The translations under genes and the position numbers were made by a program. Below are positions 10,754 to 20,302 of a DNA stretch of 64,000 nucleotides, in pieces (position 1 is the first letter of the stretch; each line of letters starts with the position of its first letter). Under the pieces are notes generated by a model. The model ran no database searches, was not told the origin of the DNA, and saw only the letters and a list, made by a program, of their open reading frames with translations. Origin of the DNA: Lepidonotus clava (lineage: Eukaryota; Annelida; Polychaeta; Phyllodocida; Polynoidae); assembly GCA_936440205.1 (NCBI GenBank), contig OW387147.1, positions 17,819,629-17,883,628 on the forward strand, in the 5' to 3' direction.

Positions 10754-11836
10754 CTAATCGTTTTTTGCCACAGCTGGCACTGGTTTCTCATGGCGGTACT
10801 TACAGAACTTGCCGAAATTACACAGTCCTGCAATGTAATCCCTGCACAGGGGGGCTGGGGCCTTGGTTTTATCTGCACCCCCGCCCCCAAACCCTGTTTT
10901 CCCTTTCTCCGCTGGTTTCTGGTAAGGGCGTCTGGGGACTAGGAGATGACGCTCCGTGTGGGGGTGGGGGGTTCCCCACGCGAAACCATGCTCCGCCTGG
11001 AGCTCCCGATAACGGGTATCGTATTCCAAGATACTGGACCATTCAAACTTTGACGCTAGGTCCGATATCATGGCGGTGTATGCTAGGTAATATATAACGT
11101 CCTCCTGCTTGAGCACCTTGGTTTTCAGGAGCTGGGCCACTAGCCGCATGTTGGCCCCACTCCACTCATCAAAGGATATGTAGTAACGACTAGAATCCTC
11201 CTGCTTAAGGGACAGTGTGCCCCCTGGCGTTGTGGTGAAGGTTAGCTGGTCTTTCTTCCTTAAATTCACACGGAGACGGACAGCTTCAGGTAGAAAGTTT
11301 ACAATCTGCAAGGCCTTAGTGGTAGTAGCCTTGACAGTCAGGTGCATTAGTGGGTCGTAGTATCCCATGTTTTGTTTCCTCGCTGGCTGTGATGAGGCCG
11401 GGCGGGTGGCGTCAGCACTAATTTCCCCGACGGCTCCCTCCTCGTGTTTCTTCGTTTCCTCCTGCAGGAGGGCCTCTAGCTCCTGGCCCGCTTCCTCGAG
11501 GATCTGCTCGTTCTGATCCGGCTCTGCTTCCTCGTGCAATGCAGGTGCATCTTCAGGTGTGCCCCTTCCTGCCAGATCCCCGGGTTCGTCCCCCACTAGT
11601 ATGGGATTGCCCAGGCTTCGAAGGGCTGTGCGAAGCAGACGAATTTGGCCCACTGAGATGTCTATGCGATTAATGTCACTCCCAGTCATTAGTTTCAGGG
11701 AGGCCAAATCTTCGAACTCCTCCTTTCGCAAGGTGCCTGTAGTCTTCCTACTGAGCTTGTGGAGGATGGCCCACCGATCCATATCAAAGGATCCATCCTC
11801 AGTGGCTTGTTCGGCCGCTGCTCCAGGGTTAGACAT
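10754..11836 (-). CDS. Gag-like first ORF of Ngaro-like element 1, with CCCH zinc finger
   Basis: 360 residues, the first gene of the element; its ATG lies 14 bases inside the end of repeat A1. The N-terminal 170 residues are acidic and probably flexible, and the middle (about 160-300) is a mixed alpha/beta globular region. The C terminus carries a CCCH zinc finger with spacing C-x7-C-x5-C-x3-H (C331, C339, C345, H349), preceded by a basic Gly/Lys linker. CCCH fingers usually bind single-stranded RNA, so a role in packaging the element RNA is the natural inference. I know of no standard Ngaro gag with a CCCH finger at this position, but I could not search. Position and size support the gag-like call better than any sequence motif does. 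Confidence 0.75.
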   Translation of the reverse strand: MSNPGAAAEQATEDGSFDMDRWAILHKLSRKTTGTLRKEEFEDLASLKLMTGSDINRIDISVGQIRLLRTALRSLGNPILVGDEPGDLAGRGTPEDAPALHEEAEPDQNEQILEEAGQELEALLQEETKKHEEGAVGEISADATRPASSQPARKQNMGYYDPLMHLTVKATTTKALQIVNFLPEAVRLRVNLRKKDQLTFTTTPGGTLSLKQEDSSRYYISFDEWSGANMRLVAQLLKTKVLKQEDVIYYLAYTAMISDLASKFEWSSILEYDTRYRELQAEHGFAWGTPHPHTERHLLVPRRPYQKPAEKGKTGFGGGGADKTKAPAPLCRDYIAGLCNFGKFCKYRHEKPVPAVAKND

Positions 11837-11849
11837 CTTGAGCAGCTGT

Positions 11850-12020
11850 AAAGACGTCCGCGCGCTCTGAGGGGACTGCCAAGAGTGGGTCAGCCCCCTC
11901 GTGCTGCCCCCGCCGAGGTGGGGGAGGGGGGTCAGGGTGTCCCCCTCCCCCAGTGTTCGTGTCTGTCTCTAGTCGCAGCATGGCGTTTTAATTTAAAATA
12001 TATTAATAGATTAATACCCC
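11850..12020 (-). repeat. Split direct repeat A1 of Ngaro-like element 1 (5' end)
   Basis: 171 bp, identical by eye to 7855-8025. It forms the 5' end of the element in transcription order and presumably contains its promoter and leader. Confidence 0.9.
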
Positions 12021-12878
12021 GCCTCTACCTCGATAATCTGAAATCAATGTATCCTTTTCCTGATTGAGCTGTATTGCCGTAGGGGTGCACATCTCTGTCG
12101 GCAAATCCTGTTACAGTCCTAATCCTGTTTTGTGTTGACGCTTGACTGAAAGCTCCCACATTCAGCTCTATTCAAAAAGCGTTTTCAGCTGGAGGTCTCT
12201 TATAAGTTTGATAGGATTGACTTACAAGCTTTTCTACAGATAGGTAGATTTCTGTGTGTTGTCGTATCTTAAGATTATCTTTTATCTGTTTCATTTATTA
12301 TATTGGTAATTTCAGTTCATACCTACCAATCTACCAGGTTATTCAAAATCATTCTGATGGCGCTTTTTATTAACGTTCTTTGTGATCGATACATATTATA
12401 TGCTTTACTTTAGATAAAATCTTCAGTTTTAGCTACATTGTAGGGAGTGGAAGGATGTGCTTTTTTAGATTGTGAGTCTACATCTGGATATGATTGGGAC
12501 CCGTATGCTTTTGTGCAAAAGTTAAGAAAAGTGCAGTTGAAACCCACTGAAATTACCCAGAACCCACTCTGGAAAGATGTTCTTGGAACCCTTACAAATA
12601 ATGAGGGATGCCCCCCCCCCTCCCGTTTGAACATTTTCCTGCTAACCCTTTTTTATGTCTTTATTTCCACAAAGCTTTCAAGTTGATAACTTTATCTTCC
12701 AAGCTGTTGCTATATATTCCTACTTTCAGTTTCCAGCTTGTGATATTAGAAAATATAAAAGATGATGTAAATATAAATGGAGGATGAGGTATGGATATTT
12801 GAAAAAAAAACACCTTCAAACCCCAACCCTCCCAATGCCCCCACCATACCCACCCCAACCAAACCATCCCCAACCAAA

Positions 12879-12916
12879 CCCCCCACCCCCACCCCCACCC
12901 CCACCCCCACCCCCAA
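12879..12916 (+). repeat. (CCCCCA)n simple repeat
   Basis: About six hexamer units in a longer C-rich run. The minus strand reads TGGGGG repeats and could fold as a G-quadruplex, the plus strand as an i-motif. Confidence 0.9.
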
Positions 12917-13064
12917 CCGTCTCATCCCTTTTCATCGTCCCCTCCCCGGGCGCGCATTACCCACTCGCCGATAAGAATGGCTGACGGCCTTTATTGAGAC
13001 AATTTATGCCTTATCCGCCGGCCGCCTGACCTAATATTGCACCAGCCAATGAGAAGTTAATGCT

Positions 13065-13099
13065 GCTGCTGGGACCGGCGGGCGCCCGCCACCAGCAGC
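13065..13099. other. GC-rich nested hairpin
   Basis: GCTGCTGG (13065-13072) is complementary to CCAGCAGC (13092-13099). Between them lies the perfect 14-base palindrome GGCGGGCGCCCGCC (13077-13090). It sits in a CpG-rich patch with an AGCCAATGAG CCAAT-type box about 25 bases upstream, so it may be part of a regulatory element. Confidence 0.5.
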
Positions 13100-16000
13100 T
13101 ATTTCACACTGGGGACCAGCGGAAGATTAACCAAACGGAGCTCCCACTTACTGGAGGACGGGGACGAATGGGGTACATGGGGGAGGGGTGGGAGTAGGGG
13201 GCTGAACATTTTATACACTGGCGGATGGGAATGGGTATTTACTATTCATTTTTAGATGAAAATGAATTTTATATTCCTTTCTCCCAAACTGGAAAAGTCT
13301 CATTTTCATTATGTATTATGTTACATAGGAATTTAGATGTATTGCCCTGAAATAGAAACTATGGGGAAATATTTATACGAAAAGAACATAATAAGTATGG
13401 TGCTGCAGTTATTCATTCACAGTTTATCTTACTGAGACATACATAAATGATAATTATTATGAGCCCGGCCTAGGGTAAAAAGTCCGATACAATCTTTCAT
13501 TTAGATTAAATCATAGGCGATTTATCCCTATATGAGAATTACAGGCGTAATAGCCTATATTTGATATGAAAGAAGCAAATTCAATTTTTTGTACATCTAA
13601 GGTTATTGTGCCGACAGTTGTTGAATCCAATTACACTTGTCCCCCTACAAATGATATCCATTGTCAGCGGTAGGGGGCGGGCGAGGACAAGGTCAAGGTC
13701 ACCGCCTGGAGGCCAAACCCCCTGCGCGCGCAGCTGTGCTCGTCACTGCGCATGCGCCAGATCGCCTTACTAGACCTGATCTTTCGGGAGATCTTTGAAG
13801 GTCAATATAAGAACACGACACAACACCCAAACACACAAAAACACACACACACACACAATATCTACATATTTCATTTGATGAGCGTTTGATCATCACAGTT
13901 ACAAACATGTGATATATGGGAATCTCAATTTGTATCCCATACATTTAATTCTCCATCTGGAGCTTATTTATTCGTGTAGCTTAATTGGACTCACTTACCT
14001 ATGAAATTAGAATTGCCCGGCGACCCTACCCTGGCTGGGTAAAGCCGTTTAGTATTGTGACTGCTCGTTTACGTCCAATTATCCTCAAAGGCGAATAAAA
14101 AATAAACAGTTCAAGGGGCGGTTACTGCTCTGCTTGATGGGAATGGCGCATTAAGTGGTCTACTTATTTGAGGCACTGTACGCATCTAGCCAGAGAGGGC
14201 AAGGGGTGATGACTGTCCTAATAAGAGGGGTGTGATTAGAAGGTTAAAATAACGACAGAGGTCACATTAGTGGGATGAATGTCATTTATTTCTATCGTGA
14301 GAGGGTGTGAGGGAGATGGTATTGGGCCGGTATATGCGTAGACTGGTAGAGGTCTACGAAAAAGTATTGTCTGTTCAGTGAAAACTAAAGGCCCGGTCAC
14401 ATATAGATACTGAACTCAACTGCATAGGGGCGAGGGGTAAACGTGAAAGATAATATAGATAAGGAGTGACACCTGATAAGATGGGAAACTAGTCCGCATT
14501 GTAATATACGGTTAGGGAAGTGATAGGAGGACAAATGATAAGTCAGATAACTAGCAAAAGTGAAAGTGAAAGTGGTCGAGTCCGAAGGATGAGATCAAGA
14601 GACCAAGACTGAAGGCGACAAATAAAAATTCATCGAAAATAGAAAAGAAAAAAAAGAAAAGAAAACACGTGGATGCTGCCTGCATGCGCCTCAAATGAGT
14701 CAAACATGCTTCAAATAGTTACAAGGCTTTTCCTTCCCATTAAGTGGATAAGGTGTGGCACCTACATGCCTCAGAAGTTGCCCCTGCATCACTCAGTGAG
14801 TGACTAATGAGTCAGTAAGCAGTTGCTAAGGTTACTTTCTCAAATCCATCAGACACGACCAACATAAGCTGACTGTAGACAATTTAGATTGTTTGTAGGG
14901 ATGATATATATAAAATGTACATTACCAGTTATTATTTTCATATGGGTATCTTTTATTATGATGGTATAAGTTCATAGTAGAGCAGAACAAATGTTATCAA
15001 CTCATCATGTATTGATAGTAATTAAGATATTAAATGAATGACCAGGGTAGAACGCAACGTAAGATTTGTTGACTGAATTAAAAAAAGAAATACTCAAGTA
15101 AATGTAAGAAACGATTTTCAATTAGATCTATCTATCGCCGTAACATAATTACAATTATTTCTATTCTTACAATTTGGCAGAAAACTACACACTCACAAAA
15201 TCAATAAAAAGGTGTGTAAGTAGTGTAAATGTTATAAAGTTGACTAGAAACATGTACTAATGCCAAAACCACCTTCACTGCATAGATCTGGCTAGATCTA
15301 CCACGACATTATAACAGCTTCCCCTACGCAGCTAGTCCCCATTGCATGGACCCTCTTGGTTATTGCAAAACAGTGCAATGTATTGCAAATTGAAATGGGA
15401 GGGGACCTCTTGAGAGGGGGATTTTCCACCCATCACCAACACCACGAAGAGTCAGTAAACAGGAATGTTTGGGATGGACTAGTATTGTGAAGTGTGTCTG
15501 GGCATATATATGTGATTTGTCATTGTGATAATTTGAATAATTCTAAATAATCTGATACCTATTGAGATTGCTTGCCGTATGTTAAGCAAACATAGAAATG
15601 ATATTTTATAAAATGAATATTTGGCAGTAAGTATATTAGGGTCATCTGTAAGCTCAAGTAGAATTGCTTGATTCACGACTCTGAATCAGAATAATATATC
15701 GGACCTCCCCATCGCCACCCCATCAAATCTGCGAATAAACCTTTCTGTTACATTCTCCACCTTCAAATAAACCTCATTATTCCTTGCTATGAAAGGAGAA
15801 GTTTCACACCATATACACGTACCCCCTTACCAGACAGCCAGGTCATAAAAAAGGAAGAAACTGATGAAAAAGGATTGAGGCGAGGAGGGGTCGATTCCTG
15901 GAAAACCCATTAGGCGTTACCCTTTTCTTCCCGGGGTGACGCCATTTGGGTATACAGGCTCGGCTGGGCGGAAGGCATGTGTTCCTAGAAGCTGGAGGTG

Positions 16001-16153
16001 TGTAGGGTTCCCAATAATGAGGGAGGGCCAGAGACCGGCGGGGAATGCCATGTGATTCACTGGAGTCTGGGGTATAATCTATCACAGTGTCAGCCTCCCA
16101 TATGAGGCTCTCGTATCTCACTACTACAATGTATATCTTGCAACACTACCATG

Positions 16154-16334
16154 CACATTAATATATAAAGCAGGACAAGTGTGTAAGAAGATAACGTTTA
16201 ATTTGTTTGGAATGATACGTGGTAATACAAGTTAGATATAAACGACAAACAGGTCGAACACAAATTGTAATAGACAGTGAAACTGATTTAGTCCGATTCT
16301 TCTGTAAGTCCATGCGCGTAGCGCGTTTAGAACC
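16154..16334 (-). repeat. Split direct repeat B2 of Ngaro-like element 2 (outer copy)
   Basis: About 181 bp, repeated at 16550-16730 with about one base of difference. It is followed on the plus strand by CTATG, the same five bases that follow the equivalent repeat of element 1. Confidence 0.88.
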
Positions 16335-16378
16335 CTATGTTGTAATTAAAAAGTTTAAAATAGGGCGTGGCGGGCGGG

Positions 16379-16551
16379 CCAAAATTGTGGACATGTAAGA
16401 ATGGCGTCCCTTTGAAGAATGGCGGGAGAACACAAAGTATCTGTGAGCTGGTTGGTCAGCCTTGTCATGTGATTGTCCAGCCAATAGAAACAGTTCTTAC
16501 AAGTCCTGATATAAATGTCTCGCAATTAGACATGGGTATAATTCCTGCACA
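16379..16551 (-). repeat. Split direct repeat A2 of Ngaro-like element 2 (inner copy)
   Basis: About 173 bp, identical by eye to 21692-21864. Its end runs into the inner B copy with a two-base uncertainty (CACA), marking the likely circle junction. Confidence 0.88.
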
Positions 16552-16730
16552 CATTAATATATAAAGCAGGACAAGTGTGTAAGAACATAACGTTTAATTT
16601 GTTTGGAATGATACGTGGTAATACAAGTTAGATATAAACGACAAACAGGTCGAACACAAATTGTAATAGACAGTGAAACTGATTTAGTCCGATTCTTCTG
16701 TAAGTCCATGCGCGTAGCGCGTTTAGAACC
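16550..16730 (-). repeat. Split direct repeat B1 of Ngaro-like element 2 (inner copy)
   Basis: About 181 bp, nearly identical to 16154-16334. It lies just past the end of the recombinase gene. Confidence 0.88.
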
Positions 16731-16742
16731 AAACCGTAGGTC

Positions 16743-17756
16743 CTATAGGCGGCTGAGGGCTTTATGTACGGAGTTGAATGTGTCCGCTGGCTTAATGTAC
16801 GCCCTCACCGCACTTGATTTCCACGTACCGTGCGTCATGACATCGTTTATGTCGGCTGACCCGTGGTTGTATGAGTACTGAGCCCCTCCCCTACGAAGGC
16901 TATGTAGGGAGTAGCGGGACGAGTCCAATCCAGCCGCTGTGAGGAGTAAAATCCACTGGCGTCTTAGGAACGGAACAGTAAAAGGGTTCCCATCTTTATG
17001 TACAAGCAGTGGGGACGTCGGCGACATAGCAGGCCGACAACTCTTGATGTAGCGCTTGTAAGCCCGAAGGGGGCAGATATTGGGGTCAGTTGTGGACGGC
17101 AATAAGATAGACGTTGCATTAGCGGCCGCCTGTATGGTTTTAGACCACGTAATGCTAACTTTCAGGCCCGCCCGGGCGCACGTAACGTCTGCCATAGTCA
17201 GGTGCCTTGTAGGGTCGAATTGTGCAACCACCTGAGGCCCAAGGTTACTCTGCCTCATAAAGCCCATGAACATCAACAGTACCGCCAGGTGAGTGGGGAG
17301 CGGGGACGAGAGGGTATGAATGTGAGAGACCAGCTGGCGGAGGAGACTGGGAGTCACAGGTGTTTTTGGGGCAGTGACGTGGCGTATAGATGCGTTGACC
17401 GCTCTGAGAGCCAATGACACGCGGTTATGGTGTAAGGGAGCCACTGGAAGCCCAGCCAGAGCGTAGTAGGTCCTCAGGTGGGAAATAACATTGCTAATGT
17501 ACTGTGGGGTGGCTTGGGAGCGAACCAGCCACTCGACGAACCAGCAGATGTAGTAATACTGTGGGCGTTTATAATCCACCTTGATGATATTGCAGAACAC
17601 AATGTACTTCTTGAGAGCGGCCCTCCGGCCCTTGTTGGTTCCCGGGCGGTGGGCTAGTCTCTGCCTCTGGCGCGCCGCCGCCTGGAGGTCCTGCTGGACT
17701 GTGCCTGAAATCACACTAATGATGAGTATGCGAACGCTTTGCGATCGACATGGCAT
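16743..17756 (-). CDS. Tyrosine recombinase of Ngaro-like element 2
   Basis: 337 residues. The catalytic set of the phage-integrase fold is visible: R168 in GFMRQSN, the HxxR box at H285/R288 in HSLRRGGA, W312 in GTWK and the nucleophile Y320. The N-terminal basic arm has an Arg/Gln-rich helix (residues 22-50) suited to DNA contact. It shares the HSxRRGGA box with the element 1 enzyme but little else, which supports two separate lineages. The gene overlaps the RT gene by 46 bases in another frame. It inserts the DNA circle made by the element's reverse transcriptase. Confidence 0.92.
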   Translation of the reverse strand: MPCRSQSVRILIISVISGTVQQDLQAAARQRQRLAHRPGTNKGRRAALKKYIVFCNIIKVDYKRPQYYYICWFVEWLVRSQATPQYISNVISHLRTYYALAGLPVAPLHHNRVSLALRAVNASIRHVTAPKTPVTPSLLRQLVSHIHTLSSPLPTHLAVLLMFMGFMRQSNLGPQVVAQFDPTRHLTMADVTCARAGLKVSITWSKTIQAAANATSILLPSTTDPNICPLRAYKRYIKSCRPAMSPTSPLLVHKDGNPFTVPFLRRQWILLLTAAGLDSSRYSLHSLRRGGAQYSYNHGSADINDVMTHGTWKSSAVRAYIKPADTFNSVHKALSRL

Positions 17757-19831
17757 GAGCGGAGGGAGAGAGAGGAGACAAAATCATTGGCAATGGCTCT
17801 GTGTTTGGGATCAATGGAGACTCGGCTAAGGGCATCGGGGAGGGCCATCCCCTCCCCGGGCACATGGTAGAACCTCAAGTCCTCGCCCGTGCTGGCCGCG
17901 TGGTACCACATGGCGCGGCAAGCAGCGGCGAGCACAGGATCTCTGGCCCGACCCGTGGTATAGGCAGCGACGGCGCCAGTGTTGTCGCAGTAGACTTCGA
18001 CGTATCCGCCCGCGTGCTCCCGACCGACAAAGGTCCTGACTGCAGCGAGCACGTTGAGGGCCTCCAACTGCGTGATGTGGTGCCCCGCCGCGAACCGCTT
18101 GTCGTACTCGTAGGCGTAGTAGTGCGTTCCATCCGACGCGCCTGCACCACGGAGGGATGAGTCGGCCCATATTCGGAGGGAGGTACGACCGTGAGGGATA
18201 ACCGAGCGTACGTTTTCTTTGTCCAAGAAGCGGGCAAACCAAGCTAGGTCCGCCCTGACTTGTGAGCTGATGACCACTGTTTCGCCTTGTGCTGCCCTTA
18301 GTGCGGCCAAGATCCTTGCCATGAAGGTTCTCGCTGGGCGGACCACCTTGGCTAGGTGGTTGATGTATCCTACTACAGACTGTATGTGCGTCTTAGAGAC
18401 GACCTTCATCTTCGCGGCGGCGGCCAAGCAGTGCTGTATCTGGACTATCTTGTGTAGCGGGATGGACAGTTGATTCGCCGCGACATTAATGTTAATGCCA
18501 AGCCATGTCACCCGGGGGCTGGGAGGCTGCAGTTTCTTTACTGCCACTTGAAGCCCGAGTTCCGCGAGAAGCTGCAGCGTCTTGTCGTAGTGTTTCTGTG
18601 CCAGGGCCTTGGTGGGTGAGATGACCAGTATGTCATCCAAGTACATGTGTGCAGACACGCCCTCCTGGTGCAGAGCCCGAACTATGAATTCTGCGATGCT
18701 CTGCATCGCAAAGGAGGACATGCGGGCCCCAAAGAGGAGTCTTTTATCGAAGTAGTATGCTCCTTCGAAGGCCACTCCCAGGAGGGGCCAGTCAGCCGGC
18801 GACACTGGGAATTGGCGGTAGGCCCTTGATAGGTCGACTACCGCCATGTGTATGTCGCCGGGGCAGGTCCTGGAAATGGTCCTCACGGCCCTTTCCACGG
18901 TTGGGAGTGAATGGGCGACCTGGACTCCATTAAAGGTGTGAGGGCGGATGTATTTGTTTACGCCCCCATCTGGATACGAGAGGTCCACGATAATCCGTCT
19001 GTCGGCCGAGTCGCTTTTCTCCCGGGTCATCAGCGGACTAACACACATCCAAGGGGTGAAGGGTGGTGACGTGTATGGGCCGCTCAATGCTGCCATGGTA
19101 GTCTCCTTCTCCAGGTACCGTCTGACCTCGTCTGCGTACTTCGTGGCCGATGAATGATTGTAGATTTCAGTGGTGCCGTACCTTGGTGGTCCAGCATACT
19201 GGATCGGGAACCCGAATTGAATCGAGTCCAGGATCAAACAGTCGTCCTGGTGACCGGTCACGTAGTCGCGCCATCGACTAACTATGAGGTCCGTGCAGAG
19301 ATTTATGCGTGCACCACGATGATTGGGGGCGTTAGCTGATCTGGCCTTGTCGTATACGAGGGCTGTGGCGTGGTCCACCTGGATAGTGGGGAATGGCCAT
19401 GAGGTATAGTCATTTTGCTGCAGGTTGGGGTACCTGTCGTCGTCGTCCGGATCGGCGGGGGGGGAAATATCCTCGAACTCACCCGCCAACTCCTCGTGGA
19501 CTGACTTCTTTCCCTGGTCGTCCGGATGGGGGTATCCTATGTCCCTGAGGAACTGTGGGACTACTGTGTCGACATGGGACCCGAGTTCAGATGTCGGGCG
19601 ATGACCGATGTCGGGTGGGGTGTCGGCAGCGGGGGTGTTACGGTCGCCTGTTGACCGTTCGACCGGGGGGTGATCAGCACCGAGGGCGTCGCCTGTTGAC
19701 GTCCCCGCATCGAAGTTACACTGTTGGTCGCCTGTTGACCAGGATGTGCGTTGATGTCCATTGTTGCCGTCTGATGTATGAGGGCCGTGATGTGAGTCTT
19801 GGGAGTACTTCACTAGCTTTCCCATAGCCAT
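17711..19831 (-). CDS. Reverse transcriptase-RNase H of Ngaro-like element 2
   Basis: 706 residues, about 200 longer than the element 1 enzyme because of an acidic, low-complexity N-terminal extension (about residues 1-190). The reverse transcriptase has VVDLSRAY at about 331-338 and the YLDD box at 397-400. RNase H follows, with D557 (IWADSS), E590 (TQLEAL) and D616 (VYCDN). No methyltransferase or protease domain is seen. A separate minus-strand open frame at 19716-20243 (175 residues, Thr/His/Arg-rich, no recognisable domain) lies between the gag-like and RT genes; its status is unknown. Confidence 0.92.
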   Translation of the reverse strand: MAMGKLVKYSQDSHHGPHTSDGNNGHQRTSWSTGDQQCNFDAGTSTGDALGADHPPVERSTGDRNTPAADTPPDIGHRPTSELGSHVDTVVPQFLRDIGYPHPDDQGKKSVHEELAGEFEDISPPADPDDDDRYPNLQQNDYTSWPFPTIQVDHATALVYDKARSANAPNHRGARINLCTDLIVSRWRDYVTGHQDDCLILDSIQFGFPIQYAGPPRYGTTEIYNHSSATKYADEVRRYLEKETTMAALSGPYTSPPFTPWMCVSPLMTREKSDSADRRIIVDLSYPDGGVNKYIRPHTFNGVQVAHSLPTVERAVRTISRTCPGDIHMAVVDLSRAYRQFPVSPADWPLLGVAFEGAYYFDKRLLFGARMSSFAMQSIAEFIVRALHQEGVSAHMYLDDILVISPTKALAQKHYDKTLQLLAELGLQVAVKKLQPPSPRVTWLGININVAANQLSIPLHKIVQIQHCLAAAAKMKVVSKTHIQSVVGYINHLAKVVRPARTFMARILAALRAAQGETVVISSQVRADLAWFARFLDKENVRSVIPHGRTSLRIWADSSLRGAGASDGTHYYAYEYDKRFAAGHHITQLEALNVLAAVRTFVGREHAGGYVEVYCDNTGAVAAYTTGRARDPVLAAACRAMWYHAASTGEDLRFYHVPGEGMALPDALSRVSIDPKHRAIANDFVSSLSLRSCHVDRKAFAYSSLV

Positions 19832-20302
19832 GTGCTTCCGTGTCTGTGGGCGTGAGCGTACTGGCGTCGTCGTGCGAAGGAGTTGTGTGTCGTTCCCCGC
19901 TAATGTCAGTACACAGTGAAGGCCTTTTAGTCGTTTCGACAGCCGACTCGTGCTGTTTATGTAAACGGTGTGATACTATCCCTTCATCCACAAAGGACGC
20001 ACGTACCTCCGTATCCATCGTTGTGTTGGCGCGTGTCAGTTGTTGATGGGGGCCGCCATGTTGGGGTTTGCGCACGGTGCGCTCCGCGGAGCTGGAGAGC
20101 AAGAGCCGCGCTGATTGGTCGGCGGACCGGATGTTTACCTTGTCGGTGAGCACATGGCGGTGTTTACCGCCGGCGAGCACGTGGGTTTGTTTACGTGCCG
20201 TCCGCGCGGGTTGAGTCAGGGTGGTTTTGGGGTCGTTATCCATTATAATCGCCAGATCGTTGTAGGGCCCGGTTCCTGGAGTATGTAGAGCCAGGCCCCT
20301 GC

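Larger units (their letters stand above)
7620..12020 (-). mobile_element. Ngaro-like tyrosine-recombinase retrotransposon (DIRS order), element 1
   Basis: A 4.4 kb element transcribed leftward. In transcription order it runs: repeat A1 (11850-12020), gag-like gene, RT-RNase H gene, tyrosine recombinase gene, repeat B1 (8026-8211), repeat A2 (7855-8025), a 49 bp spacer and repeat B2 (7620-7805). This A1-genes-B1A2B2 split direct repeat plan, with a tyrosine recombinase and no methyltransferase domain between RNase H and recombinase, is the hallmark of Ngaro elements within the DIRS order. Both repeat pairs look identical by eye, so the insertion is very young. The element looks whole, with three long uninterrupted genes. 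No target-site duplication is visible, as expected for recombinase-mediated integration from a circle. Confidence 0.9.
12021..16153. other. Gene-free DNA between the two Ngaro-like elements
   Basis: No coding exon is recognised. The stretch contains a CCCCCA repeat (12879-12916) and a GC-rich patch with a hairpin and an inverted CCAAT context (12950-13150). A further GC patch near 13665-13800 ends in a partial CTCF-like core. The rest is AT-rich single-copy-looking DNA. A 92-codon minus frame at 15843-16121 has no recognisable features. Confidence 0.5.

Noticed and set aside
19716-20243. 175-codon minus frame as an extra gene of Ngaro-like element 2
   Set aside because: It overlaps the start of the RT gene in another frame and shows no domain; mentioned under the RT gene but not called.
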